Shown: positions 17,575 through 27,767, counted from the stretch's first letter. The stretch: 64,000 nt of DNA from Algoriphagus litoralis (GCF_003259255.1 NZ_QGOL01000002.1:248001-312000), one strand, 5' to 3'. The notes: a model not told the origin generated them from the letters alone. Translations and numbers: made by a program.

Positions 17575-18972
17575 TTAAATATGCAATGCCCGATTGTCCG
17601 TAGCGGCCAGACACGCTTCCTTAAACGCTTCTGTATAGGTTGGGTGAGCGTGGGACATTCTTGCTATATCCTCAGCTGAGGCCCTGAATTCCATTGCTAC
17701 GACCGCCTCAGCAATCATGTCAGCAGTTCTTGGACCGATCATGTGTACACCTAGGATTTCGTCGGTTTCGGCATCAGCCAAAACTTTCACCAATCCATCG
17801 GTATCCATGGAAGCTCTTGCACGGCCGGAAGCCATGAATGGAAACTTCCCAGCTTTGTATTTTCTGCCTTGCTCTTTCAGTTGCTCTTCGGTATAACCAA
17901 CCGCAGCGACTTCAGGCCAAGTATAGACTACGCCTGGAATCAATAGGTAATTGATATGTGGCTTTTGTCCGGCAATGGTCTCCGCGACATAGACCCCTTC
18001 TTCTTCAGCTTTGTGTGCGAGCATGGCACCTTTTACCACATCGCCGATTGCATAGATATGCGGCACAGAAGTTTGCAAATGATCGTTTACCTCGACCTGA
18101 CCTCGATCGGTGATTTTTACTCCGGCAGCTTCGGCATTCAATCCATCGGTGTACGGCTTCCGACCGATAGATACCAAAACGTAGTCGCCTTTGATCTCGA
18201 TGGTTTCGCCTTTACCATTTTCAGCTTTCACTACGACTTCTTTTCCTTGGTTCTCTACTGCAGTTACTTTGTGCTTGAGGTAAAATTCGAAGCCAAGTTT
18301 TTTCAGAGATTTTTGAAGCTCTTTGCCCATGGTTTTGTCCATAGATGGAATCAGCGAATCCATGAATTCAACCACAGAAACTTTGGCGCCCATTCGTCCA
18401 TAGACCGAACCTAACTCCATCCCGATCACACCACCGCCGATTACGATCAGATGTTTTGGAATTTCTTTCATTTTCAAAGCTTCGGTAGAAGTGATCACTC
18501 GCTTCTTATCCAGTTTGATAAATGGAAGGGAGGAAGGCTTAGACCCAGTCGCAATGATGATATTTTTACCCTGAATATCTGTGGAGGTGCCGTCTTCTTT
18601 GGTCACTTTGACAGTATTTGCATCTACAAAAGATCCTACACCTTGGTGCACCTCGATTTTGTTTTTCTTCATCAAAAACTGAATACCATCGACATTTTGC
18701 TTTACCACGTCGTCCTTTCGGGCGATCATTTGAGGCAAATCGACTTTCAAATCTTTGATGGTGATTCCGTGGGTTTTGAAGGTATGGGCTGCATTATGAT
18801 AATGCTCTGATGAGTCCAACAGTGCCTTGGATGGGATACAGCCTACATTGAGACAAGTACCTCCCAAAGTTGGATATTTTTCAATAATTGCGGTTTTCAT
18901 GCCAAGTTGCGCTGCTCTGATCGCTGCAACATATCCTCCTGGGCCCGAACCGATTACTATGACGTCGTACAT
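17575..18972 (-). CDS. lpdA: Dihydrolipoyl dehydrogenase (E3)
   Basis: 465 residues, a flavoprotein disulfide reductase that reoxidises dihydrolipoamide in 2-oxo acid dehydrogenase complexes. FAD-binding GSGPGGYVAAIRAAQ is at the N-terminus, the redox-active pair is in GGTCLNVGCIPSKAL (Cys-x4-Cys), and NAD-binding GGGVIGMELGSVYGRMG is central. ATGSKPSSLP and YAIGDV loops are present, and the C-terminal HAHPTYTEAFKEA carries the catalytic His-Glu pair. It is the last gene of odhA-odhB-lpdA and so probably serves the 2-oxoglutarate complex, though E3 is often shared with other complexes. Confidence 0.95.
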   Translation of the reverse strand: MYDVIVIGSGPGGYVAAIRAAQLGMKTAIIEKYPTLGGTCLNVGCIPSKALLDSSEHYHNAAHTFKTHGITIKDLKVDLPQMIARKDDVVKQNVDGIQFLMKKNKIEVHQGVGSFVDANTVKVTKEDGTSTDIQGKNIIIATGSKPSSLPFIKLDKKRVITSTEALKMKEIPKHLIVIGGGVIGMELGSVYGRMGAKVSVVEFMDSLIPSMDKTMGKELQKSLKKLGFEFYLKHKVTAVENQGKEVVVKAENGKGETIEIKGDYVLVSIGRKPYTDGLNAEAAGVKITDRGQVEVNDHLQTSVPHIYAIGDVVKGAMLAHKAEEEGVYVAETIAGQKPHINYLLIPGVVYTWPEVAAVGYTEEQLKEQGRKYKAGKFPFMASGRARASMDTDGLVKVLADAETDEILGVHMIGPRTADMIAEAVVAMEFRASAEDIARMSHAHPTYTEAFKEACLAATDNRALHI

Positions 18973-19054
18973 TTTTTTAGATTTTAGATGCTAGACACAA
19001 GATTCAAGACTTCGTCTATGCTAGTTAAAGGAGGCCTGACATTAATCAGGACCT

Positions 19055-19082
19055 CGTAATTCGTATTTCGTAAATCGTAATT
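19055..19082. repeat. Four tandem 7-bp repeats between odhB and lpdA
   Basis: cgtaatt, cgtattt, cgtaaat, cgtaatt in perfect tandem register. They are next to a small imperfect hairpin (aggcctga / tcaggacct, 19033-19053). The heptamers sit in the 127-base spacer of the operon. They may be remnants of a dispersed intergenic repeat. Confidence 0.6.
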
Positions 19083-19099
19083 CAGAAAGTATTAATTTC

Positions 19100-20626
19100 T
19101 TACACACCGAATAATAACCGAGTCGGATCCTCAAGCAACTGCTTGACACGGACCAAGAAGCTTACGGATTCTCTTCCGTCAATGATTCTGTGGTCGTAAG
19201 AAAGCGCCACATACATCATAGGACGTATTACCACCTGTCCATTTTCGGCGATTGGTCGCTCTACAATGTTGTGCATGCCAAGAATGGCAGACTGAGGAGC
19301 ATTGATGATCGGCGTGGACATCATGGATCCGAAGACTCCACCATTGGTGATGGTGAATGTTCCACCAGTCATCTCCTCGATGGATAACTTGTTGTCCCTT
19401 GCCTTGCCTGCTAATCGTAGAATTTCCTTTTCGATTTGGTCAAAACTCATCGATTCGGCATTTCTAATCACAGGTACGACGAGTCCTTTTGGAGCGGATA
19501 CGGCAATGGAGATGTCACAGAAATCGTTGAAAACGATCTCATTTCCGTCGATTTGTGCATTCACAGCTGGCCACTCTTTCAAGGCTACACAAACTGCCTT
19601 GGTGAAGAAAGACATAAAGCCCAATCCCACGCCATGCTTTTCTTTGAATTGATCCTTAAACTTGGATCTCAGATCCATGATCGGCTTCATATTCACCTCA
19701 TTGAATGTGGTGAGCATTGCTGTTTCGTTTTTCACAGCTACCAAGCGACGGGAAACAGTCTTTCTCAACGAAGACATTTTTTCTCTTCTGACCTCTCTGG
19801 AGCCTGGAACTGAAGGAGCGGGTGCCGCTTCTGCTTTCGCTGCTGGAGCAGCGGGCTTTGGAGTTTCGGCAGGTTTTTGAGCACTCATTGCGTCTTCTTT
19901 GGTGATTCTTCCATCTTTTCCGGTACCTGAAACGGCAGAAGAGGCTATCCCTTTTTCTGCTAAAATCTTGGAAGCAGCTGGGGAAGCATGGCCCGTTGCA
20001 TAGTTTTCGTTGGAAGAAGCCGTCTTTTCAGGCGTGGAAGTTGAAGGAGTTGAATCAGATTCTTTGGCAGGAGCAGCCTCAGTAACTTCAATTTTGCATA
20101 TCAATCCTCCAATTTCCAAGACATCACCTTCTTTGGCCACATGTCTCAAAACTCCAGTTGCTTCAGCAGGGAGTTCAAAAGTTGCCTTATCCGAATCCAC
20201 TTCTGCGATGATTTCATCCAAAGTCACAAAGTCCCCATCTTTTTTGATCCAGTTGGCTAAGGTCACTTCAGTGATTGATTCACCGACAGTGGGTACGATC
20301 ATTTCTTTGATTTCTCCGGAGCCTGAAGCCTTTTTGGCGGGAGCTTCCTTTGCAGGAGAAGCTTCGGATGGAGTAGATTTGGCTGCGTCCTGCGCATCTT
20401 CAATCACACAGATCAAGCCTCCTATTTCTACAGTATCGCCTTCTTGAGCCTTAATTCGAAGAATTCCGGCAGCTTCTGCAGGGAATTCAAACGTTGCTTT
20501 GTCGGACTCCAGTTCACATAGGATTTCATCCAGTTCAACTTGGTCGCCGTCTTTTTTAAACCATTGCCCGACAGTGACTTCAGAGATTGATTCTCCCACG
20601 GTGGGCACTTTCATTTCTTTGCTCAT
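19100..20626 (-). CDS. odhB: 2-oxoglutarate dehydrogenase E2, dihydrolipoamide succinyltransferase, two lipoyl domains
   Basis: 508 residues. Two lipoyl domains are visible, each with the lipoylated Lys in an ESDKATFE or DSDKATFE motif (about residues 43 and 151). They are separated by an Ala/Pro/Lys-rich linker. The peripheral-subunit-binding domain follows ([14 protein letters not shown]...GRITKEDAM). The catalytic acyltransferase domain ends with [12 protein letters not shown], holding the active-site His and Asp. A single lipoyl domain is the common state for E. coli-type SucB, so two is notable. It lies directly behind odhA in the operon, after a hairpin in the 96-base spacer. Confidence 0.93.
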   Translation of the reverse strand: MSKEMKVPTVGESISEVTVGQWFKKDGDQVELDEILCELESDKATFEFPAEAAGILRIKAQEGDTVEIGGLICVIEDAQDAAKSTPSEASPAKEAPAKKASGSGEIKEMIVPTVGESITEVTLANWIKKDGDFVTLDEIIAEVDSDKATFELPAEATGVLRHVAKEGDVLEIGGLICKIEVTEAAPAKESDSTPSTSTPEKTASSNENYATGHASPAASKILAEKGIASSAVSGTGKDGRITKEDAMSAQKPAETPKPAAPAAKAEAAPAPSVPGSREVRREKMSSLRKTVSRRLVAVKNETAMLTTFNEVNMKPIMDLRSKFKDQFKEKHGVGLGFMSFFTKAVCVALKEWPAVNAQIDGNEIVFNDFCDISIAVSAPKGLVVPVIRNAESMSFDQIEKEILRLAGKARDNKLSIEEMTGGTFTITNGGVFGSMMSTPIINAPQSAILGMHNIVERPIAENGQVVIRPMMYVALSYDHRIIDGRESVSFLVRVKQLLEDPTRLLFGV

Positions 20627-20689
20627 GGTTTTATGATTTTTCCCTTCGGGTTATTTTGGAAGGAGGGTTAAAATGATAAGTTGGAAAAG

Positions 20690-20713
20690 CCACCCTGGTG
20701 TAATCCAGGGTGG
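20690..20713 (-). terminator. Hairpin between odhA and odhB, possible attenuator
   Basis: A perfect 9-bp stem ccaccctgg / ccagggtgg with a 6-base loop, 10 bases past the odhA stop. On the minus strand it is followed only by CTTTTCC, so termination should be partial at best. It may set the E1:E2 ratio or protect mRNA ends (inference). Confidence 0.6.
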
Positions 20714-20722
20714 TAATCAAGA

Positions 20723-23515
20723 TTAAAGTTTTAGCGCCTGAGAAACAATGTTTTTCTGCTCTTCAACGTGGACTTTGTTATATCCGGTTGCCGGAGAAGC
20801 ACTTGGCTTACGGGCGATTAAGCTCATTGGGATTTCTTTGTAGAGCAATCTCAAGAGGTAATTCCAATATCCCATGTTTTCTGGTTCTTCTTGTACCCAG
20901 ACGATTTCAGCGTCTTTGTAGCTTTTTAGTACCTCAAGGATTTGGGTTTTTGGAAGTGGGTGAAGCTGCTCAATCCGAACGATAGCTACATTTTTGACTT
21001 TCTCCTTTTCACGAGCTTCTTCCAGGTCGTAAAATACTTTTCCAGAACAGAGCACTACACGCTTGACGTCTTTTGCTTTGACTACCGTGTCTGGAAGGAC
21101 CTCTCTGAATTTGCCTGAAGTGAACTCCGACAGTGGGGAAACAACCTTTGGATGTCTCAAAAGTGATTTTGGAGACATTACGATACATGGTTTTCTAAAT
21201 TCCCATGTAAGTTGTCTTCTCAGCAAGTGGAAGAAGTTGGATGGTTCTGTGATGTTGGCCACAATCATGTTGTATTCCGCAGAAAGCTGCAGGAATCGCT
21301 CCGGACGTGCATTGGAGTGCTCCGGACCCTGACCTTCATAGCCATGGGGAAGGAGCATGACCAAACCGTTCATTTTTTGCCATTTTGACTCTCCGGAGGA
21401 AATGAACTGATCAATCATAGTCTGAGCGCCATTGGCGAAGTCACCAAACTGACCTTCCCAAATAGTCAGGGAGTTAGGATTTGCCATGGCATAGCCATAC
21501 TCAAAGCCTAAAACGGCATATTCTGATAGCAGGGAATTGTAGATATGGAACTGGCCTTTTCTATCTTTCAATTCCAAAAGGGAATTAAAAGGCTGATTGG
21601 TATTGGCATCATGAATGACGGCATGTCGGTGCGAAAATGTACCTCGCTGCACGTCCTGACCTGTCAGTCGAACCGTTTTTCCCTCTAGAAGAAGGGAACC
21701 ATAGGCCAGCAATTCAGCTGAAGCCCAGTTGAGTTCTTTGGATTCAAAGAACATGTCTTTGCGTTGCTTCATTTGTGCTTCGATCTGTTTGATAGGTCTA
21801 AAGCCCTTAGGGATGAAGGTCAAAGCATTGGCAACTTTCTCGATTGCTTCTGAAGAAATACTCGTCTCAGGAGAAGACTCAAAATCCTCCGGTTTGGATC
21901 TTCTGAGATTTGCCCACTCAGTTTCAAATTTGGTAGCCTGATATGGAAGTGGCTTTTCTTTCACCATATTCAAACGATCCTGAAGCAATTGACGAAACTC
22001 TTCGTCCATTTGTGCTGCGATCTTGGCATCGAAATCCCCTCGTTCAGTCAATCGCTTGACGTAAATCTCTCGTGGGTTAGGATGTTTCGAAATGATGTTA
22101 TACAGCTCAGGTTGGGTGAATTTGGGTTCGTCTGATTCATTGTGTCCATGGCGTCGGTAGCAGACCATGTCCACGAAAATGTCCTTGCTGAATTTCTGAC
22201 GGAATTCTGCCGCTAGTTTAGCAGCGAAGACAACCGCCTCTGCATTATCGCCATTGACGTGAATGACAGGGGCATCGATGATTTTAGCCACATCGGTACA
22301 ATATATGGATGTTCTGGCATCATCAAAGTCTGTTGTAAAACCTACTTGGTTATTGATCACAAAGTGGATTGTACCCCCAGTGTTATACCCTTTCAAGCCG
22401 GCCATTTGGGTCACTTCGTAGACAATCCCTTGGCCCGCTACAGCCGCATCTCCGTGGATTAAGATAGGAAGTGCCTTCGTCGCATCATGCTTGTGTGCAT
22501 GGTCGATTTTTGCTCGGATGAATCCTTCTACTACTGGGTTTACAGCTTCGAGGTGGGATGGGTTTGGGGCAAGTTTGAGGTGAACTTTATTATTGCCAGG
22601 AGTAACGATATCGGAGGAATAGCCCATGTGATACTTCACATCACCATCTCCCATGGTTAGATCTGGCTTGGCCGTCCCTTCAAATTCAGAGAATATTTGT
22701 TCATAAGTCTTGCCCATGATATTGGCAAGAACATTCAGACGGCCACGGTGAGCCATGCCGATCATGACTTCTTCTACGCCATGAATTGAGGCAGTGTTGA
22801 TGACTGCGTCTAAAAATGGAATGGTGCTCTCTCCACCTTCCAGAGAGAAACGCTTTTGTCCGAGGTATTTGGTATGCAAAAAGTTCTCGAAAACTACAGC
22901 CTGGTTGAGTTTGAAAAGAATTCGCTTTTTGTCCTCTTCAGAAGGGTTGAATGCCAAAGCTTCTTTTTCCACCTTGGTTTTAAACCAATCCAGCATTTCT
23001 GGATCTCTGATGTAGAGGTATTCAAAACCCATAGGGCCTTCATAGATAGTTTTCAGTGATTCCAGAATGACTGAAAGCTTTGCTGTTCCTATCCCGATTT
23101 CCTTTCCAGCTTGGAATTCGGTATTCATATCTTCTTGACCTAAACCAAAGTCTTGTGGATCGATCAATGCCTTTCGATCTCGTCTTTCTCTGACAGGGTT
23201 TGTCTTGGATCTGAGGTGTGCTCTTGAGCGATGTGCATGAATTAGCGCCCGAACTTTGATTTCTTTGGGGAGCTGCTCCATGTCCATAATAGTGCCTGGA
23301 GTGGCCAAAGAACCATTTTTAGGTGTAGGCTGTGCAGAAGGTTTTGAAACTTCGGATCCGTTTTCATCCTGACCGTAATTTGCCAAAGCAAAATCAAAAC
23401 CGTCAAAAAACTCTTTCCAGCTTGGGTCTATTGATGCGGGGTCACTTTTGTAGGAAGCGTATAACTCATCGATGTAGGTCACATGAGCATTCGCAATGTA
23501 TGAGAATTTATCCAT
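20723..23515 (-). CDS. odhA: 2-oxoglutarate dehydrogenase E1
   Basis: 930 residues from the ATG at 23515. A TTG further upstream (23551) would overlap the promoter and is rejected. This thiamine-diphosphate enzyme decarboxylates 2-oxoglutarate in the TCA cycle. Features: N-terminal helical YIDELYASYKSDPASIDPSWKEFFDGF, which usually contacts E2; central MAHRGRLNVLANIMGK; ThDP/Mg-binding GDAAVAGQGIVYE and later NNQVGFTT; MVCYRRHGHNESDEP; and the C-terminal transketolase-like pyrimidine domain (FSHRHAV, LPHGYEGQGPEHSNAR). Length and motifs match full-length SucA/OdhA. Confidence 0.96.
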   Translation of the reverse strand: MDKFSYIANAHVTYIDELYASYKSDPASIDPSWKEFFDGFDFALANYGQDENGSEVSKPSAQPTPKNGSLATPGTIMDMEQLPKEIKVRALIHAHRSRAHLRSKTNPVRERRDRKALIDPQDFGLGQEDMNTEFQAGKEIGIGTAKLSVILESLKTIYEGPMGFEYLYIRDPEMLDWFKTKVEKEALAFNPSEEDKKRILFKLNQAVVFENFLHTKYLGQKRFSLEGGESTIPFLDAVINTASIHGVEEVMIGMAHRGRLNVLANIMGKTYEQIFSEFEGTAKPDLTMGDGDVKYHMGYSSDIVTPGNNKVHLKLAPNPSHLEAVNPVVEGFIRAKIDHAHKHDATKALPILIHGDAAVAGQGIVYEVTQMAGLKGYNTGGTIHFVINNQVGFTTDFDDARTSIYCTDVAKIIDAPVIHVNGDNAEAVVFAAKLAAEFRQKFSKDIFVDMVCYRRHGHNESDEPKFTQPELYNIISKHPNPREIYVKRLTERGDFDAKIAAQMDEEFRQLLQDRLNMVKEKPLPYQATKFETEWANLRRSKPEDFESSPETSISSEAIEKVANALTFIPKGFRPIKQIEAQMKQRKDMFFESKELNWASAELLAYGSLLLEGKTVRLTGQDVQRGTFSHRHAVIHDANTNQPFNSLLELKDRKGQFHIYNSLLSEYAVLGFEYGYAMANPNSLTIWEGQFGDFANGAQTMIDQFISSGESKWQKMNGLVMLLPHGYEGQGPEHSNARPERFLQLSAEYNMIVANITEPSNFFHLLRRQLTWEFRKPCIVMSPKSLLRHPKVVSPLSEFTSGKFREVLPDTVVKAKDVKRVVLCSGKVFYDLEEAREKEKVKNVAIVRIEQLHPLPKTQILEVLKSYKDAEIVWVQEEPENMGYWNYLLRLLYKEIPMSLIARKPSASPATGYNKVHVEEQKNIVSQALKL

Positions 23516-23536
23516 CGTTAGTTTTTGAGAACAAGA

Positions 23537-23565
23537 CAAAACTAAGGCCAATAATCTGTAATCAA
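23537..23565 (-). promoter_or_regulatory. Promoter of odhA-odhB-lpdA
   Basis: On the minus strand, TTG (23565-23563), 18 bases, then TAGTTTTG (23544-23537): an exact match to TTG-N17/19-TAnnTTTG. Transcription would begin near 23530, about 15 bases before the odhA ATG. This also supports the ATG start over the upstream TTG. Confidence 0.7.
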
Positions 23566-24053
23566 AAACTGCTTATTTGCTTTTACGAATATATAATTCA
23601 GGGCAAAATAAAATTTGTTGTTTTGAATCAATTGGATTGGTTCAAGCTTTTGACTTGAACGTTTGACAATGATTTTGAAGGAAAAAAGAACTGAATTAAA
23701 GTTCTGATTAATCAGCCAGGCAAAATCCTTTCATCCAGTGAAATTAGAAATGCCAAGAGGTGGTCGAAATCAAGATCATGAATTCTGTTTACATTTTGTC
23801 TTTGAAAACCGATGATTTCCCTAAAAATTGGAACAGCTTTACTCATCTGATGGACCATCAGAAAATTGGAGATGGATGAGAGGCTGAACGGAAAAACAGC
23901 GTTCTGAAGGTTTGTAGAGGAGTTGTCTTGGGCAATTTTGGATTCTGATTAACTCAACCCTGACTTCAGGGATCAATTAAATTAGTCGCGAAATCGAATT
24001 AAATAAATTAGGCTGGAAAGCCTGTGATTTGATTTCTTATAAGCTTTCAGTAA
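23566..24053. other. Intergenic region between dsbD and odhA
   Basis: 488 bases without a confident gene. It holds a 7-bp inverted repeat gttcaag/cttgaac (near 23639-23660), an open minus-strand stretch (23712-23948, listed separately), a short palindrome ccctgacttcaggg (near 23958-23971), and a small hairpin aggct/agcct (24010-24023). The last is followed on the minus strand by an AT-rich run and may be a weak dsbD terminator. Confidence 0.4.
23712..23948 (-). pseudogene. Possible small gene or gene remnant downstream of dsbD
   Basis: 79 codons are open between stops. The first ATG (23856-23858) would give a 48-residue peptide (MVHQMSKAVPIFREIIGF...). The residues upstream of that ATG also look protein-like (PFSLSSISNFL), suggesting a gene that lost its start. 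No family was recognised, and it could be chance. Confidence 0.2.
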
Positions 24054-26144
24054 TTATTTCCTCAATTTAAACTCCTTCTTCGCGCCATCCAAAAACTCCA
24101 CAAAAGCCGCGATATTCGTATTATATCCTCTTGGTTTAGCCAAAAGCTCCTCATTGTGGTCCAAAATGACATAATACGGCTGGGCGTTGTTGTCGAATCG
24201 GGTGATCTGGAAATCAGCATTCTGCTTCCCTAGTGTTTTTTTCACCTTACCATCGTAGCTTGAGGTGTACCATTCGCTTTCGGGAAGCTCCAGTCGCTCG
24301 TCGATGTAGAGCGCAACCATTACAAAGTCATTTTTTAATCGGGCCAAAACCTGTGGGTCAGACCAAACATTTTCTTCCATCTTTCTACAATTCACACAAC
24401 CGTGTCCTGTGAAGTCGATCAGGAGCGGTTTTCCTTCTTTTTTGGCGGCAGCCAAAGCTTCTTCATAATCAAAGTAACCTGGAATTCCGAATGGAATCTC
24501 CAGTAGCTCTCCGTATTTCACGGATTTTGTGCTTGATTCAGGAGCTGCACTTCCACCTGTCAACTTAAACTGCTGCGTAGTTATCGGAGGTAAATACCCA
24601 CTTAGGATTTTCAGAGGAGCCCCCCAAAGTCCCGGTATCATGTGTACCACAAAGGCAAAAGTCACCAAGGCCAATAGCAACCTTGGTACGCCGATGTGGT
24701 CCAATTTGGAATCGTGGGGCAGGCGGATTTTTCCCAAAAGGTAAAGCCCCAAAGCAGAGAAAATCACAATCCAAATCGCGAGGAAAATATCCCGATCCAA
24801 AATCCCCCAATGATAAACTAAGTCAGCTATGGAGAGGAACTTGAAGGCCAAGGCCAATTCCAAAAAACCCAAGACCACTTTCACTGAATTCAACCAACCA
24901 CCGGACTTTGGCAGTCGCTGCATCCACTCTGGAAAAATTGCAAAGAGCGTAAAGGGAATAGCAAAAACAAGTGAAAAAATAAACATTCCTAGAATTGGCC
25001 TTAATATTTCACCTCCTGAGGCAGTGATCAAAATTGAACCTACTATTGGTCCAGTGCAGGAAAAGGAAACTAATACTAGCGTAAAGGCCATGAAAAAAAC
25101 TCCCTTTAATCCACCATTCTCGGCTTTTGAATCTACTTTATTTACTAGGCCCGAAGGCAGAGTAATCTCGAACATGCCAAGAAAAGCCAATGCAAAAAAG
25201 ATAAAAATTCCAAAAAATAAGAGATTTGGAAGCCAATGAGTGGCCAACCAATTAAGAAAATCAGGTCCCAAAATTGCTGCCACAACAGTAACTGGAATTG
25301 TGTAAATGACTACTATCGAGAGACCGTAAATGAAAGCATTTTGAATTCCTGCTGATTTGCTTAGTGCTCTACCGGTAAAGAAACTTACAGTCATTGGAAT
25401 CATTGGATATACGCACGGGGTAAATAATGCTGCTATTCCCCCTAAAAATGCCAAAACCATAAATCCCCAAAGTGATTCAGATTCACCTTCGGCTGTAAAG
25501 TCTTGGGGTTCTTCTGTTGGCTCAGATTCGGGTTCTACCATTGCAAATGGGGAATCTGTTGCTGTCGAATCTGTGGAAATGGCTTCTGTTGTAACCTCAC
25601 CTTCTTCCGGGGTAGACGGCAATGTCTCCTCGGTATCAGGTTGTGAGTTCGGAGAACCTTCTTTCGCAGTAAACCTTATTTCAATATCCTGCTCATAGTT
25701 GATACACTGTCCGTTGAGATCCGAGCACATCTGGTATTCTAGCGCGCCTTTGATAATACCGGAAGTTCCAAGAATGGTCACAGGCTGCTCAAACCGCCCT
25801 TTTCCTATAAAATAGGTCACATCTCCTTTCCATACGTCATCATATTTCTTTTTGGGATTGATCGCTTTGAGTCGGGATGCAACAGCAAAATCTTCAGACT
25901 CAGCAGGCACAAATTCTGTCAAAAGAGGCCCCAAATCCTTGTCAAAATCATTGGAATACACATACCAACCGATCGGTATCTCTGCCTCCATGACCACTGT
26001 TGCACCTTCACCTACTTGTAACTCAGAAGGCTCAAGGGTAAAGGTCCACTTGGGGGGCTTTACCAATTGTGCTTGGGCAAAAAAGGAAATCAAAAGAAAA
26101 AACGGAAAGAACAGCTTACCGATTTTTTTTGGGTTGAAAGTCAT
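24054..26144 (-). CDS. dsbD: Protein-disulfide reductase DsbD
   Basis: 696 residues. A signal peptide (FFPFFLLISFFAQAQ) is followed by the periplasmic alpha domain (~25-150, with the MCSDLNGQCINYE Cys pair). A Ser/Thr/Glu-rich linker (~155-215) comes next, then an eight-helix membrane domain with the transmembrane redox cysteines in FTPCVYPMIPMT and SFSCTGPIVGS. The C-terminal thioredoxin-like gamma domain has CVNC (C583/C586). DsbD passes electrons from cytoplasmic thioredoxin through the membrane to periplasmic substrates. The order alpha-beta-gamma is standard. Confidence 0.95.
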   Translation of the reverse strand: MTFNPKKIGKLFFPFFLLISFFAQAQLVKPPKWTFTLEPSELQVGEGATVVMEAEIPIGWYVYSNDFDKDLGPLLTEFVPAESEDFAVASRLKAINPKKKYDDVWKGDVTYFIGKGRFEQPVTILGTSGIIKGALEYQMCSDLNGQCINYEQDIEIRFTAKEGSPNSQPDTEETLPSTPEEGEVTTEAISTDSTATDSPFAMVEPESEPTEEPQDFTAEGESESLWGFMVLAFLGGIAALFTPCVYPMIPMTVSFFTGRALSKSAGIQNAFIYGLSIVVIYTIPVTVVAAILGPDFLNWLATHWLPNLLFFGIFIFFALAFLGMFEITLPSGLVNKVDSKAENGGLKGVFFMAFTLVLVSFSCTGPIVGSILITASGGEILRPILGMFIFSLVFAIPFTLFAIFPEWMQRLPKSGGWLNSVKVVLGFLELALAFKFLSIADLVYHWGILDRDIFLAIWIVIFSALGLYLLGKIRLPHDSKLDHIGVPRLLLALVTFAFVVHMIPGLWGAPLKILSGYLPPITTQQFKLTGGSAAPESSTKSVKYGELLEIPFGIPGYFDYEEALAAAKKEGKPLLIDFTGHGCVNCRKMEENVWSDPQVLARLKNDFVMVALYIDERLELPESEWYTSSYDGKVKKTLGKQNADFQITRFDNNAQPYYVILDHNEELLAKPRGYNTNIAAFVEFLDGAKKEFKLRK

Positions 26145-26232
26145 CGAAGGTTATGATTTACTCTGGCAAACAGGGATTAAGGTCATCGGGTTCGAAAGTA
26201 AGCCATTTGCTAAGTGCATTTGGAGACTTTGA

Positions 26233-27621
26233 TCACTTTTCGCTCAGCTTTCTGAAATGTTTGAAGAATGCCGCGATGGTTTCAATACCGATGAAGTAAT
26301 TTTTGACTCCGTAGTGCTCATTTGGTGAGTGAAGCGCATCGGTATCCAAGCCAAAGCCGAACAAGATCGGATCGCTGCCCAATTCTTTTTGGAACAAAGC
26401 CACAATAGGAATCGAACCACCTTCGCGGGTTGGAATCGGTCTTTTTCCAAAAGTTTCTTCCATCGCTGCTTCTGCGGCTTGGTAGCCGATTGATGAGTCT
26501 GAAACTACGGCAGGAGCTCCCCCGTGATGTGCTTTTACCTTTACTTTGACCGATTTTGGAGCTATGGATTTGAAGTGATTTTCAAATAGCGTTGCGATTT
26601 CGTGCCAATCTTGATCAGGAACGAGTCGCATGGAAATTTTTGCAAAAGCCTTTGATGGTAATACAGTTTTTGCCCCTTCTCCAGTATAGCCACCCCAAAT
26701 TCCGTTGACATCCAAAGTCGGCCGGATGCCCACGCGCTCGATGGTCGAATAGCCTTTTTCGCCATGCACATCCTCGATATCCAATTTGCCTTTGTATTCC
26801 TCGAGGTCAAAAGGCGCCTCATTCAGTCGTTGACGCTGCTGTGCGGTCAGTTCCTGTACTTTTTCATAAAATCCCGGAATGGTGATGTGCTCATTTTCGT
26901 CTTTCATGGATGCGATCATTTTGCATAGCACATTGATCGGGTTGGCCACCGCGCCACCATAAGTTCCTGAGTGGAGGTCTCGATTGGAGCCAGTCACTTC
27001 CACTTCCATGTAAGCCATGCCTCGAAGTCCCACCGTGATGGAAGGATCCTGCATGCTGATCATGTGGGTGTCGGAGATCAGAATGACGTCTGCTTTCAAT
27101 CGCTCTTTGTTTGCCAAAACGAATTTATCCAAGTTATCAGAGCCGACTTCTTCCTCGCCTTCGATCATGAATTTGACATTGCAAGGCAAATCGCCTGTTG
27201 CCATCATGGCTTCGAAAGCCTTCACATGCATGTAAAATTGTCCTTTGTCGTCTGCAGATCCTCGTGCAAATATGGCTCCTTCGGGATGACTCGGGGTATT
27301 TTTGATCACAGGCTCAAAAGGTGGTGAATCCCAAAGTTCGTAGGGATCAGCCGGCTGGACATCGTAGTGTCCGTAAACCAAAACTGTGGGCAGTTCGGGA
27401 TCGACTATTTTCTCCCCATATACAATCGGATAGCCCGCTGTCTCACAGATTTCAGCGACATCTGCACCTGCTTTTTCCAGCGATTCTTTGACAAACTGAG
27501 CTGCCGCAAAGACGTCATTTTTGAATTTGGGATCAGCGCTTACAGATGGAATCCGAAGCAAATCCAGGAGTTCGTTGAGAAATCGGTCTTTATTATTGGC
27601 TATAAATGCAGCTACGGACAT
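26233..27621 (-). CDS. M20 family dipeptidase (cytosolic nonspecific dipeptidase-like)
   Basis: 462 residues, without a signal peptide. Motifs: VLVYGHYDVQPADP (first metal His and Asp), ARGSADDKGQFYMHVKA (bridging Asp), EGEEEVGSDNL (catalytic Glu-Glu), and a C-terminal LHSPNEHYGVKNYFIGI (metal His). The 200-residue lid domain in the middle is the dimerisation domain. This arrangement is the CNDP/carnosinase-like branch, which hydrolyses dipeptides using two zinc or manganese ions in the cytoplasm. No peptide transporter is adjacent. Confidence 0.93.
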   Translation of the reverse strand: MSVAAFIANNKDRFLNELLDLLRIPSVSADPKFKNDVFAAAQFVKESLEKAGADVAEICETAGYPIVYGEKIVDPELPTVLVYGHYDVQPADPYELWDSPPFEPVIKNTPSHPEGAIFARGSADDKGQFYMHVKAFEAMMATGDLPCNVKFMIEGEEEVGSDNLDKFVLANKERLKADVILISDTHMISMQDPSITVGLRGMAYMEVEVTGSNRDLHSGTYGGAVANPINVLCKMIASMKDENEHITIPGFYEKVQELTAQQRQRLNEAPFDLEEYKGKLDIEDVHGEKGYSTIERVGIRPTLDVNGIWGGYTGEGAKTVLPSKAFAKISMRLVPDQDWHEIATLFENHFKSIAPKSVKVKVKAHHGGAPAVVSDSSIGYQAAEAAMEETFGKRPIPTREGGSIPIVALFQKELGSDPILFGFGLDTDALHSPNEHYGVKNYFIGIETIAAFFKHFRKLSEK

Positions 27622-27767
27622 ATTTGGGTGTTTTAGGTTTCTAAAGGCCTCAAAATTATTCCTTTCGTGAGGATTTGCCTAGGAATTTTTGATTTAACGG
27701 TAAAGCCTCTGAGATCCCAAAGGATAATGCTTAAGGTGAAAAAGGTTCAATGGAATTTTTGTTTGAT

